Shown piece after piece: positions 52,001 through 60,180 of a stretch of DNA of 64,000 nt. Under the pieces are notes generated by a model, which was not told the origin of the DNA, made no database searches, and saw only the letters and a program-made list of their open reading frames with translations. How positions within the stretch are numbered: the stretch's first letter is position 1; every line of letters begins with the position of its first letter. This DNA comes from Pararge aegeria (lineage: Eukaryota > Arthropoda > Insecta > Lepidoptera > Nymphalidae): assembly GCF_905163445.1 (NCBI RefSeq), contig NC_053184.1, forward strand, positions 12,834,001 to 12,898,000. The letters run 5' to 3'. The position numbers and the translations under genes are program-made.

Positions 52001-55000
52001 GTTCATATTTCTTACAAACAAGGACATTGAAATGGGCAGTTACAAAATGATACAAAGATTTGGATTTATGCACATGATCGCAACAAATCTGTGCGAGTGG
52101 CTGTACGTTCTCGTTGAAGAAACAAAACATGAAATTCATCATCTTGAACATTCAATGTTCGCGAAGTCTAATACTGGTCATAATAGTACTAATGACATGC
52201 CATGTCGACGATCAAATATTATGGGCACACTTGTACAAAATGCATCTCCATTCCTGTTCCCATGTACTATTGAATATTCCCTAATCTGTGCTGTTATTTT
52301 GTATGAGATGTGGAAAGAGGTAAAACATTAGTATTTTCAACTTATAAAGTTTAATTCAACCATAGTTAACATTGCTAATTTGATGCCACTTTCAGGTGAA
52401 ATGTACACCTGCAGATTTCGAAAAGAAATTTCTGTATCCAAAAAACAAATCACGTAATAATTCAGTTACACCAGAGAAAATTTTACAACAATTTGGTTTG
52501 TATTTTATTTTAAAGATCGATAATATTTTGTTTTATATCATTAAATGGCGATAAGTGAACAATTTAATAACACTGACGCTTGAGAAGATGAAAACAGTCT
52601 GGCAGATTAAAAATATTGAGATTTTTTTCAGCTGGCATGCTGGGTGTAAGCTCTCCTCATGGTAGCCGAACAGCACTGCATCATTTTTCAGTGGATTGTT
52701 CACATGCCCACAGAGGTCTATTTGCTGGAATACTTCTTATTGTTTTGACCATTATATCATTAATCATGTTCTTCGTACTAGCAAACAATCCTATCACAGT
52801 CAATGTAAGATGAAATAGCTAATAATATTCTTCTTTTTGAATTAATTTGGATGACATTGATAGTTATTACTTTTTGCAGGACGCAATATTCGAAGTTAAC
52901 ATATGCGAGTTAATATTGTACACGTTAAGCATATTAGCATCTGCAACTGCATTAAAACAAATGAGAGTACTTCCCTACAAAAGGAAAACTCAAGGTGAAA
53001 TCTATATTACACATATTTTTAATTCAGTTTTTAATTATTTACTTAATTCACACTACAAAGTAATTTGGAAAGTTACAGACTTTAACAAATTGTAATTGGT
53101 ATTTACTTTTTGTGATATGTATCAAGGCTTCCTAAGGCCTGCTTTTATCGAAAATTGTTTTCTTTTCTTTTCAGCTGTTTTAGTATTAGATACATCTTTA
53201 TTAATTCTTGCGCAATCTGGCATGTTCGTGTACTGCATGTTCAGCCTTATTGGGTGTCACCACACGGTCAATAACAGCAATGGTTCCGGTCTCACAGGTT
53301 TTTTCTCTGAATTTTTATCTTTGAATCAGGTGATTAATTTATACGCATAATAAATAATAAATATACTACGACAATACACACATCGCCATCCAGCCCGAAA
53401 GTAAACGTAGCTTGTGTTATGGGTACTGAGAGAGCTAATGAATATTTTTTTTATGAATAAAATACACATAAATACTTATAATACACAGATAAACACCCAG
53501 ACACTGAAAAACATTCATGTTCATCACACAAACTTTTTCCAGTTGTGGGAATCGAACCCACGCGGACTCAGAAAGCAGGGTCGCTGCCTACTGCGCCAGT
53601 CGGCAATATTTTTATATAACATTGATTCTAAAACGTGTTATAAAAGCGCATATCCTACTATTAAGCTTTGTCTAAAGTTAAAAATATTTTTTTTGGGTCG
53701 AGACATTGGTGATCCGATGTACCCTTCACCTTCCCTTGAAGCCTCGGAGAGTAAGGTTATGGTATTAATTCATATCTAAGGCAACCGATAGACATCCACT
53801 TCTGGGCATAGGCCTTTTGTATATATGATCTTCAGGAATTGAATTCAGAAATTAGGGTCCTAAAGTTTTCCGAACACTGCCTATATTAGATTCAAAAATT
53901 GATTGATTCGATTTAAAAGTGGAATCCACCTCGGATAGGCAGCCATAACTAAGTCCGGAAAATCGTAATGACACTGATGATGATGAAGATTATTGGTGTA
54001 GACATAAATCAACAATCTATGAGTATACAAATACAATGAATATTAATGATAATTTTATACTTTTTCAGACAATTTTACAGTCTTTATTTATAATTGACGC
54101 ATGGTGGCGTAGAAGTAGTAATTCTGAGCAAAGAAGGAAGAAACCAGGCAGACAGCTGGTGACTTTTCTTCTTGTGGCAAATATGGCTATGTGGGCAATT
54201 AATACGCTTGAAAAGGTATATATTTTTTTAATTTCGAAAGTTAGAAAAAGAAAAAGACGTAAGTTAAATACTTTAGTAACTGACTTGGAATGCACAGAAT
54301 AAAGAACATACAGAAACCGTGTACACGACTAATATTGCAGCATCAAAAACCATTCTACTTTAGTAGTGTTTCTCGGACAGGCAGAGAGCCACTTCACTCC
54401 ATTTAGCCGTTGACAGTAATTATTTTACCTCTAAGGTTCTAAATGTTTACCATAAAATGGGGAAAATGTGAAAGTTTGTGAACTAGTAACCTTTCGCGGG
54501 TATGAGGGTTTCACTGCTTTTGAACACAATGCACTGAATGCAATAACGACTAAACAGGGTTCGGTATGTTCTTAATTCTCTGTAGGAATCGATTCTGTAT
54601 CAACGTAGGTAATTTTGTAAAAATTTGGCTACATTCCATTGCGAATTCGTTATGAGCGCAGAGTTATAGTAATTATAAAAAATCTTAGTAAAGAAAACTA
54701 CTTTGTAGTCACTTTCCATCCAAGAAATTTATTCGGTAAATCAAGCAAAAAAATTGTTTTTATCAAAATTGATTTAAATTTAACGTAATTCTATACTAGC
54801 TTTATAATAACAAACAACATCACCAAATTCAAATTCAAATTCAAATTCATTTATTACAAGTAGGCCTACTTTATAAGCACTTTTGAAACGTCAAGTATGC
54901 ATGTTTGTGTGACTCTACCACCGGTTCGGAAAGCAGATTCTACCGAGAAGAGCCGGCAAGAAACTCAGTAGTTGCTCTTTGCACCATAGCACTAGAATCT

Positions 55001-55263
55001 GGATAACTTCAGCATTGAACAATACGACTCGACTCTTCAACGCACTTTTTTATGGTTTATGTTGAAATGTTTGTTCTTTCGTCTAACAGAATCGTGCCGA
55101 ATTCCGACCAGCTCATCTTGCATTCTACGGACCTTGGGCGTGGACAATCATCACCCATGTGTCCATGCCGCTCGCTATATTCTACAGATTCCATTCAACA
55201 ATCTGCCTCTTCGAGATCTGGAAAAACAGCTTCAAAAACAAACCACTATATTTAAATATATGA
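42943..55263 (+). CDS. Otop: Otopetrin proton channel gene, 12 coding exons
   Basis: Twelve exons join in phase: 42943-43046, 47838-47999, 51101-51215, 51302-51404, 51681-51797, 51868-52319, 52396-52495, 52632-52804, 52880-52994, 53175-53329, 54069-54215, 55090-55263. They total 1917 nt, or 638 codons plus TGA. Every intron is GT-AG. Family hallmarks seen: LSALYAKLLVVLGLAFPVTE (first membrane helix, about residues 92-117), GFYMYLYLVSLIF (helix 2), GIGSMVYSGLEFGEYF (helix 3), NLCEWLYVLVEE (helix 5), and WAWTIITHVSMPLAIFYRFH plus CLFEIWK at the C terminus. About twelve hydrophobic segments can be counted, as expected for otopetrins, which form plasma-membrane proton-selective channels. The first about 90 residues are hydrophilic and weakly conserved, as usual for a cytoplasmic N terminus. 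Which insect otopetrin subgroup this is cannot be told. The start is uncertain: an in-frame ATG lies upstream at 42865, and a non-coding first exon is probably further upstream. Confidence 0.93.
43281..43378. repeat. Imperfect 98-bp palindrome in Otop intron 1
   Basis: ACATTTCTTAAATATAGTTC at the left mirrors GAACTATATGTAAGAAATGT at the right, with further pairing inwards (ACCACGATA with TATCGTGGT). MITE-like in shape, no coding content. Confidence 0.6.
43400..43540 (-). mobile_element. SINE family A, tail half only
   Basis: (AAAT)n and ATACTACGACAATACACACA, then GTAGCTTGTGTTATGGATAC. The tRNA-like head is missing. In Otop intron 1. Confidence 0.65.
43590..43800 (-). repeat. RTE-like repeat tail, in Otop intron 1
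   Basis: ATTATAAATGCGAAAGTGTG, TTGAAAGGACAGTGAGTACA and AAAACGGCGTAAGCTAGTA: a decayed antisense member of the same class. Confidence 0.45.
44985..45037 (+). mobile_element. LINE 3' tail
   Basis: CTTCATGTGCCCGTAATAGG, CCTACATGAATAAAG and a TTGAATTTGAATT end: a retroelement 3' terminus with its own AATAAA. An antisense remnant of the same tail is at 16362-16430. Confidence 0.5.
45036..45145. repeat. Dispersed repeat D, old copy
   Basis: GCAACACTTTTGAAACATCA, CCCGTTTGGAAGGCCGATTC and TACCGAGAATCCAGCAGGAA are a decayed version of repeat D, directly after a LINE tail. Confidence 0.4.
45270..45385 (-). pseudogene. Fragment of a LINE ORF2 C terminus
   Basis: On the minus strand a frame reads GIRKLSRPKERWADDIESVA, which matches the RP..RW.DDI pattern near the end of RTE-type LINE ORF2 proteins. 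Only this short piece is visible. It lies in Otop intron 1. Confidence 0.5.
46428..46690 (-). mobile_element. SINE family A, antisense, in Otop intron 1
   Basis: Full-length antisense copy: tail ATACTACGACAATACACACA, B box GGGAATCGAACCC, head to about 46684. Its outer flanks are a 14-bp inverted repeat (46414-46427 and 46685-46698) rather than a direct duplication. Confidence 0.75.
46800..46892. repeat. Dispersed repeat fragment, opposite orientation
   Basis: CTCTATTTATAGGCGATGGT, CCTACCATCAGTTGGGCCAT: the reverse of the element at the left window edge. In Otop intron 1. Confidence 0.4.
47181..47457. mobile_element. MITE family C copy with internal hairpin
   Basis: Shares ACTAATATTGAAGCA, CAGTATTTTACCTCTAATG and CATAAAATGGGGAAAAT with the other two copies. 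It carries an extra 18-bp inverted duplication (47208-47245). The left terminus is diverged. In Otop intron 1. Confidence 0.55.
47208..47245. repeat. Perfect 18-bp hairpin inside a MITE
   Basis: CTAAAGTGGAGTGGTTTT (47208-47225) pairs with 47228-47245, 2-nt loop. The other copies of this MITE have only one arm. Confidence 0.75.
47514..47735. mobile_element. Foldback element with tRNA-like ends, in Otop intron 1
   Basis: The ends 47514-47531 and 47718-47735 are perfect 18-bp inverted copies, each with a B box (GGTTCAAATCC on the right arm). A 19-bp perfect stem (47658-47676 with 47684-47702) sits inside. Confidence 0.65.
47838..47999 (+). CDS. Otop: Otop coding exon 2
   Basis: Acceptor TTTTTACCCATCAG; donor AACACAAG before GTATTT. 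It enters with one base and leaves in phase 2. It encodes a hydrophilic cytoplasmic stretch starting DESSYSDLGHL and ending KLAANLNT, just before the first membrane helix. Confidence 0.82.
48000..51100 (+). other. Otop intron 2
   Basis: GT-AG intron of 3.1 kb between exons 2 and 3. Apart from the coding-like island at 49582-49762 it is AT-rich with no recognised repeat. Confidence 0.7.
49582..49762 (+). other. Coding-like island in Otop intron 2
   Basis: An open frame from the ATG at 49583 has markedly GC-rich third positions (CTC GGC GAT, GTC GCC GAA TTC GCG), unlike the AT-rich intron around it, and ends at a good donor, CCA before GTAAGC. An AG at 49580-49581 could be an acceptor. The entry phase would suit Otop exon 2, but the exit phase (0) does not suit exon 3. 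So it would be an alternative exon, an exon of another gene, or a gene fragment. The protein (FANIYGFDPRASSVCHGNHG near its end) is not recognised. Confidence 0.35.
51101..51215 (+). CDS. Otop: Otop coding exon 3 (membrane helix 1)
   Basis: Acceptor TGTTTTCAG; donor ATTATCAG before GTAAGG. The phase-2 junction with exon 2 creates a serine codon and then EALSKALSALYAKLLVVLG, the conserved start of the otopetrin membrane domain. Confidence 0.93.
51302..51404 (+). CDS. Otop: Otop coding exon 4 (membrane helix 2)
   Basis: Acceptor ATATTTTGCAG; donor before GTAAGG, phase 1. It encodes GFYMYLYLVSLIFVIFQYAN followed by a basic cytoplasmic turn. Only 86 bp of intron separate it from exon 3. Confidence 0.93.
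51681..51797 (+). CDS. Otop: Otop coding exon 5
   Basis: Acceptor GTCTATTTTTAG; donor GCTATAG before GTATAA, phase 1. It encodes a charged loop (KEDKNGTGRATPTERLKEKE) and then SRYGSFYLRLGAI, the start of helix 3. Confidence 0.92.
51868..52319 (+). CDS. Otop: Otop coding exon 6 (helices 3-6)
   Basis: The largest exon. Acceptor TTTTTTGGCAG; donor AAAGAG before GTAAAA, phase 0. It holds FGIGSMVYSGLEFGEYFEM, the TLAQMQFIFL segment, RFGFMHMIATNLCEWLYVLV and IEYSLICAVILYEMW. The stretch between (EETKHEIHHLEHSMF and after) is a histidine-rich, poorly conserved loop. Confidence 0.95.
52396..52495 (+). CDS. Otop: Otop coding exon 7
   Basis: Acceptor CACTTTCAG; donor CAATTTG before GTTTGT, a weaker but valid GT donor, phase 1. 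It encodes a hydrophilic linker, VKCTPADFEKKFLYPKNKS and following residues, between the two halves of the channel. Confidence 0.85.
52632..52804 (+). CDS. Otop: Otop coding exon 8 (helix 7)
   Basis: Acceptor ATTTTTTTCAG; donor GTCAAT before GTAAGA, phase 0. It contains DCSHAHRGLFAGILLIVLT and the rest of helix 7. A loop ending HHFSVDCSHAHRGLFAG before this helix is typical of otopetrins. Confidence 0.93.
52880..52994 (+). CDS. Otop: Otop coding exon 9 (helix 8)
   Basis: Acceptor TTTTTGCAG; donor ACTCAAG before GTGAAA, phase 1. It encodes ICELILYTLSILASATALKQ followed by a basic turn. Confidence 0.92.
53175..53329 (+). CDS. Otop: Otop coding exon 10 (helix 9)
   Basis: Acceptor TCTTTTCAG; donor AATCAG before GTGATT, phase 0. 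It encodes LVLDTSLLILAQSGMFVYCM, a loop, and LTGFFSEFLSLNQ. The next intron carries an antisense SINE. Confidence 0.92.
53349..53606 (-). mobile_element. SINE family A, antisense, in Otop intron 10
   Basis: Full antisense copy beginning 20 bp after the exon 10 donor. B box as GGGAATCGAACCC; head CTACTGCGCCAGTCGGC. The close spacing to the donor is unusual but the splice site is intact. Confidence 0.75.
53775..53990. repeat. Old repeat relic in Otop intron 10
   Basis: CATCCACTTCTGGGCATAGGC and a terminal GATGATGATGAAG resemble a decayed dispersed repeat with a GAT tail. The middle is not recognised. Confidence 0.3.
54069..54215 (+). CDS. Otop: Otop coding exon 11 (helices 10-11)
   Basis: Acceptor TACTTTTTCAG; donor GAAAAG before GTATAT, phase 0. 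It encodes ILQSLFIIDAWWRR, the basic segment RRKKPGRQ and LVTFLLVANMAMWAINTLEK. A MITE copy starts 86 bp after the donor. Confidence 0.92.
54302..54573. mobile_element. MITE family C with terminal inverted repeats
   Basis: 272 bp bounded by AAGAACATAC and GTATGTTCTT (perfect 10-bp inverted termini). No coding potential. TTAA or TTAA-like bases at the ends suggest a piggyBac-type non-autonomous element, an inference. In Otop intron 11. Confidence 0.6.
54824..54982. repeat. Dispersed repeat D, in Otop intron 11
   Basis: Same units as 34459-34618 with very few differences, ending about 107 bp before the terminal Otop exon. The high similarity suggests recent mobility. Confidence 0.65.
55090..55263 (+). 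CDS. Otop: Otop terminal exon (helix 12 and C terminus)
   Basis: Acceptor TTTCGTCTAACAG; TGA stop at 55261-55263. It encodes NRAEFRPAHLAFYGPWAWT, then IITHVSMPLAIFYRFHSTI, then CLFEIWKNSF, the most conserved otopetrin signature, and ends soon after, as in other family members. Confidence 0.95.
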   Translation, partial: NRAEFRPAHLAFYGPWAWTIITHVSMPLAIFYRFHSTICLFEIWKNSFKNKPLYLNI

Positions 55264-55289
55264 CATCACAAAATGTTAAAAGATGTTAA

Positions 55290-55295
55290 AATAAA
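55290..55295 (+). terminator. Otop polyadenylation signal
   Basis: AATAAA lies 26 bp after the Otop stop codon, which would give a very short 3' UTR. It is followed by a T-rich stretch (55317-55330) suitable as a downstream element. Confidence 0.6.
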
Positions 55296-55354
55296 TGGAT
55301 TAACGATCTACATTTGTTTGTTTTTTTTAATCTTCTTTAACTATTACCATACTG

Positions 55355-55645
55355 TAGAGGTGGTAGCACAGTGGTGGTAGGCCGAGTTTGAATCACAGCA
55401 CGAACTTCGAACTTTTCTAATTTATGTGCGTTTCAAGCAAATAAAATATCACTTACTTCTTCCATCACTTGATGGAGAGACCTTCGCCGAAGGACGATAC
55501 GAAGGACCATAATGTTTTCAAAGATGAGTCCACCGATCCGCACTGGACCAGCGTTGTTGACTACGGCCTTAACTCCTACTCATTGTGGGAGGAGACGCGA
55601 GCCCCATAATGGGCTGGTAATGGATTAATACGTCAGGATGAAAAC
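55355..55645 (+). mobile_element. SINE family B, diverged
   Basis: GAGGTGGTAGCACAGTGGTG head, AAATAAAATATCACTTACTT, CCGATCCGCACTGGACCAGC and GGGCTGGTAATGGATTAA. It lies about 60 bp after the Otop polyadenylation signal. Confidence 0.6.
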
Positions 55646-56037
55646 CATCTAACGCATATTCTAGCCAAGCGCGGTCCGGTCCGTCTTGGATTGCATCAAC
55701 GTTTGATAACAACCATGCACTAATCAAAATATTTCAGCTTTTATGTCGTGAGGTAGATGATGTTTTGCACCTACTAATGGCGTGTCTTCGGAATCACAGC
55801 TTGCGAGAAACACTAACCTACGAATATTCATTTTATGAACATTGGCTTTTTAACTCTATTATTAGCGAACCGTTGAGCATTTCGGCAATGTAACTTTATA
55901 GATTCGTTGGTGATTCTCTCAAATTGCTGTAGTTTAAGATTTATTTTTATTTAGAATTCATATTGTGTGTAACGATGGGGCTGATATATAGGTAACCTAT
56001 AAAAGTCCCTTAAATAAATAGATTAAAAAAAAAAAAT
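55640..56037 (+). mobile_element. 3' end of a LINE with poly(A) tail
   Basis: A decayed C-terminal LINE frame (DDVLHLLMACLRNHSLRETL, the usual Cys/His-containing tail region) ends at TAA 55891-55893. Readable LYRFVGDSLKLL and TAG follow, so the first stop is probably secondary. A 3' UTR and a 13-A tail at 56024-56036 follow. It lies just downstream of a SINE and of the Otop poly(A) site. Confidence 0.65.
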
Positions 56038-57679
56038 TTTAGCTGTAACTCCTAACCACTAATACAATCCAAAGATGGTTTCTAAAATATGGGAAAAATT
56101 GGTCGAATGAAAAATCGAATAAGTACTAAAAATATGACTAACACGTTACAGTCTTATACAGAAATATTACAGTTGCTTTGTTAGATAATATGTCCTAATC
56201 CGGTAGAATTTCAGGAATTTACTAGCTTGAAGATGATAACAATAAAGTAATTTTTTATAGATAGCCGGTGAAAAAAACATATTTTCCAACGAACAGACTA
56301 AATCTTTAAAAAAGAAGTAACAGACGAAGTTTTAAATTGTTTGGTCAAATTTCCGCCGAACGTGATGAAGCATTTAACGCATCGAATGCTACCCTTTGTC
56401 ACGACCAACAACTAACAACAATACTCGTTAATTGTTTGCATTTACTCCACAGCTATATAATTGCTTCAATGTAACCATCAAAAGAGCAAAACCAACGCTG
56501 AATTTCTGCTGCGAATTTCAAATATGCGAACACCAAATTTTCCATCTAATTACTAGTTGACTAGACAAACAAAATCTGTTACTCAACATTGAAATCATAT
56601 ATGCGTCATCGCAAACAGTCATAAATCTTTACGATGCTTAGGCTTGCGACGTACGCCGAACATTTTTGGACAGAATCACAATTTCAAATAAGCGGTTCCC
56701 AGGTCGGAACATCAGTAGCGGATTCCATCTCAGATTTTATCAGTTTATTTCCTGAGACTTCAATATCGTGAAGTATCTTATCTTGCAGAGTCGGATAGAT
56801 ATACTTACTGTGCTTAGGCATTCATGATAATCATCATATGGGATTACTTTGTGGGAGCCGAAAATGCCAAAGAAACGGATAAACTCTAGAAAAACATCGC
56901 ATACGAGTCCTATCACACGTGTTGATTCGAAGAAAATCCTAAACAAAATGGACGATTTTATTGAACAATGGTAAGAGATTCTTTTTTCAATGTAGGTAAC
57001 ATGGTCACTTGACACATAGAAATATGATGATGATGTATAAATAAATTTATCATGAAAACATTATATATAAGTACATACATTATACATATTATGACAAATT
57101 GAGAACTGTAAATCATTCTCAATTAGTGCTGTACTTTTGAAACATTAGTAGGTGCTTAATTGGACCTCTTACCGCTTTGATATAGTTTACATTTTATAAT
57201 ATGTATTTGTTGGTTGAATACTATATTTCACACACACATTTTATAAGAAAACACATATACTTAATACATATATTTATTCGTGAGTGCATATACTGCGAGT
57301 ATTATTTGTAATAGTTAATTATACTATGGTTGACCGCGCGAAATTCGATTTCCGCTTTTGAAATCATTCCTATAAGAATATAATAATAGTTAAGGTAGTG
57401 GGTATAGAAGTTATGTGATTAGTCAGAGTAAGTATTATTATATTTCATCGAAGTAGTAGCACATATACACATTGTGGATATGAAATAACTAATATTAATA
57501 TACTAAATTGTGATAGGTCCAGAGACGCACGAGACAGCAAGCCCTCAACTTCTACAGTGTATGAGCACAGCCAGCATCATCATTACCACCCTTTTCGACA
57601 GATTAGCACTAGCTTAGAACGAAAAATTCGACATGGACGGTTTGTACTATTCCATTTAACTACTTGTTATGTTTTTAAT
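56038..57679. other. Intergenic, nothing recognised
   Basis: AT-rich DNA between the LINE relic downstream of Otop and a SINE. The 91-codon minus frame at 56740-57015 is unrecognised. Confidence 0.5.
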
Positions 57680-58330
57680 GGCCGATTGGCGCAGTTTGCA
57701 GCGACCCTGCTTTCTGGGCCCAAGGCCGTGGTTTCGATTCCCGCTACTGGAAAATGTTTGTGTGATGAGCATAAATGTTTTTCAGTGTCTGGGTGTTTAT
57801 AATAATAATAATAAACTTTATTTAGGCCAAAAATAGTTTGTACGCAGAGTTCTAGATTAAGTATATAAAAAAAAACATTGCGTTTATGATTTATAAAGAA
57901 ACAATACTTCTTAAAACATAAGATTTGGTTGCTGGTGCCTTCATCAGATTTCACAGTTTTATAAGTACCAGCGACCTTTAAACCAAAAATAATACCTGCT
58001 TACATAATAAATGAGGTTAGTAATTGAAAATATATAGGAATGTACAAAATGTTTGTAAGACCAGGTTCCAGTTACGCCAACTCCTGTACTAGTTAAAACT
58101 GTATCACAGTGAGTTGCCATTCCTCGTGCCCAAGTACTTACTATAAGTCTATACGTTTTATTCTATATTATGAATAGGTAAACAATATATATATATTCTA
58201 AAGTATTTATGTATATTATTCATAAAATATTAATCAGTCGTCTTAGTACCCATAACACAAGCTACGCTTAATTTGGGGCTAGATGGCGATGTGTGTATTG
58301 TCGTAGTATATTTATTTATTTATTTATTTT
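57680..58330 (+). mobile_element. SINE family A split by a later insertion
   Basis: The head half is 57680-57800 (GGCCGATTGGCGCAGTTTGC to GGGTGTTTAT) and the tail half is about 58185-58330 (AAGTATTTATGTATATTATT onward). Between them lies about 385 bp of unrelated sequence. Confidence 0.7.
57801..58187 (-). mobile_element. Insertion inside a SINE, probable LINE 3' end
   Basis: Starts with AATAATAATAATAAAC and TTTATTTAGGCC, as expected for the reverse complement of a LINE 3' end with a TTA-type tail. No ORF. Identity inferred from position and tail only. Confidence 0.45.
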
Positions 58331-59876
58331 TAATTTAGATGAATCTTAGCCCAAGGTTTGCACGTCCCAAAAATACAATTATCGTGCTATTTACTGAAAT
58401 AAATAAAGGAATATTAGTCAATGCTGAGCCGATAAATAATCGGCACTACCTACCTATTTACTTTTATATCCTTTATTTAACGTGAACCTCACCTAAAATC
58501 ACTCTTGTAGGAAAAAAAACTATTAAAATTAATAAGATTAAAGTTTGAGCTAACGTATGGGCTTAGTAAGTATAAACGATGCCTTTATAGATTCTAATAG
58601 AATGGCATTTCTTGTTCATTAAAATGTTTTCATTATTTGATAAATAAAACTCTTTAGTCATTGAGCATAGATTTGGACTGCCAGACCAAAGGATTTATCA
58701 AAGTGGTCTTAAAAATGCATTTTTTTTCAAATGTGCCCACTGGATTGTCTTTCTTTTTAAACAGAGCTCCAAAAACTTTTTAACTCGTCTAACTTTGTAA
58801 ATCCAACGATTAGGATTTTCTTCCTCTGAATATTGGCAAAGTTCCTTTAGTTTTTGTAAAACGACTTTTTGAATGCGATATATCATATACATAATAAGTT
58901 TTATAGCTGTAGAAGTACCTAGCAAAATGCTTCAACCTGTAAAAATATCTGTTAGTATACAAATGTTATAGGGAACAGACAGCAATTCCGTCGTTTTTTT
59001 TATTTATTAAATTAATATCGGCGAAGGTAGATCAAACGCTAAGTCAAACCTTTTAGATGTAGACGTCTAATTAATCGCGTAGTGCTGAAGATAAGAAGGG
59101 GGGAAGGGGGTGCATGTTGCTCGTTAGGAGGGTCGTCTGAAACTGACACCGCGGGTGCTAATTATCTTCCCGTAAGGACATCTTGCCTACAGACCAATGC
59201 AAATTTAGTGCAATTAATAGAACGTGCGGTATATAAAGAATATGCAACGAGTTTTCTGCACCCTTATTAAAATAAAAGAAGCTTTAAGCTACGAACTAAC
59301 TATAAGTTGGTTATTTTACAGGCATGTAAGGATACAGGCAACATTTACACTTTTCTTAATAAAATAAGGCAACTTTTAGACTTCTAGTTAAACGTTCGTT
59401 ACAAAGAAAACCTTTTTATATGTGGATATCTGCATACAAAACAAATAAAAATATTTTAAACGTGCTGGAACTGTAGACTATATAACTAAATAGTTCGCTG
59501 TAAAAAAACCTAACCTTACAATAAGTTTATTATTTTGAGGTTATATAAGAAATATGCAGTGAGTATACTACAGCATAATTTAATTAAAACAAGTTTAAAA
59601 CAACTAATTAAACAATATCCATAGCTATTATTTTATACGCATAATGATTACATTTTTTTAAACTAATCAAGGCAACTTAACAAGTTTCGTACAATCTTTC
59701 GTTTAAAAAAGAAAATCTTTCTATAGCCAGATAAATACACATAAAATATACATCATTTGAAAGTACTGCGACTGCAGACTTTAAAAAAAATATTGTTTGC
59801 TGTTTAGTTCCTAACCTTATTATAAATTATTATCAATTACTAATTCTTTACACACATGTGTAATTTCAGCCGTCAC
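58331..59876. other. Intergenic, nothing recognised
   Basis: AT-rich apart from a G-rich patch at 59093-59115. No gene evidence. Confidence 0.5.
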
Positions 59877-59940
59877 AAGAACGCCTTCTCCGAACTCTAT
59901 GGCTACAGTACGCTAATGGCACTACATGTATCAACATGAG
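59877..59940 (+). other. Coding-like island upstream of the second gene
   Basis: After a good acceptor (GTGTAATTTCAG) the frame CGT CAC AAG AAC GCC TTC reads HKNAFSELYGYSTLMALHVS and then TGA at 59938-59940. The third positions are GC-rich. It could be a terminal or alternative exon, or 5' UTR of the second gene. No family is recognised. Confidence 0.3.
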
Positions 59941-60088
59941 AAATATTTTCGTCTCCGGACTCACTATTTTATTTCAAATGACTAATTTCTTTAGCAACTG
60001 AATTCAAAAGCAAGGCGGTAATTAAAAAGTGCTTGTGTAAACGTGGAGCAATTGAAGTTGAAATCCAACTGTAGGTGTGAGGTAAATT

Positions 60089-60180
60089 ATGTCTAAAAAT
60101 AAAGAGAAATCCAATCAGATAGCGGCAAAGGATTGGCGGGAGAGATCGGAGCCTCTGCTCTCGGTGCCTGAGGATGAAAG
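60089..60180 (+). CDS. First coding exon of a second gene
   Basis: ATG at 60089 opens 30 codons (MSKNKEKSN, then WRERSEPLLSVPEDER) ending AAAG before GTGAGG, phase 2. The protein is hydrophilic, like Otop exon 1, and the 3' half uses GC-rich codons. It joins in frame to the exon at 61952. It sits 4.8 kb downstream of Otop on the same strand. Family unknown from this piece; a tandem otopetrin is one possibility. Confidence 0.55.

Noticed and set aside
54065..54295. 76-codon minus frame
   Set aside because: Shadow of Otop exon 11 on the opposite strand.
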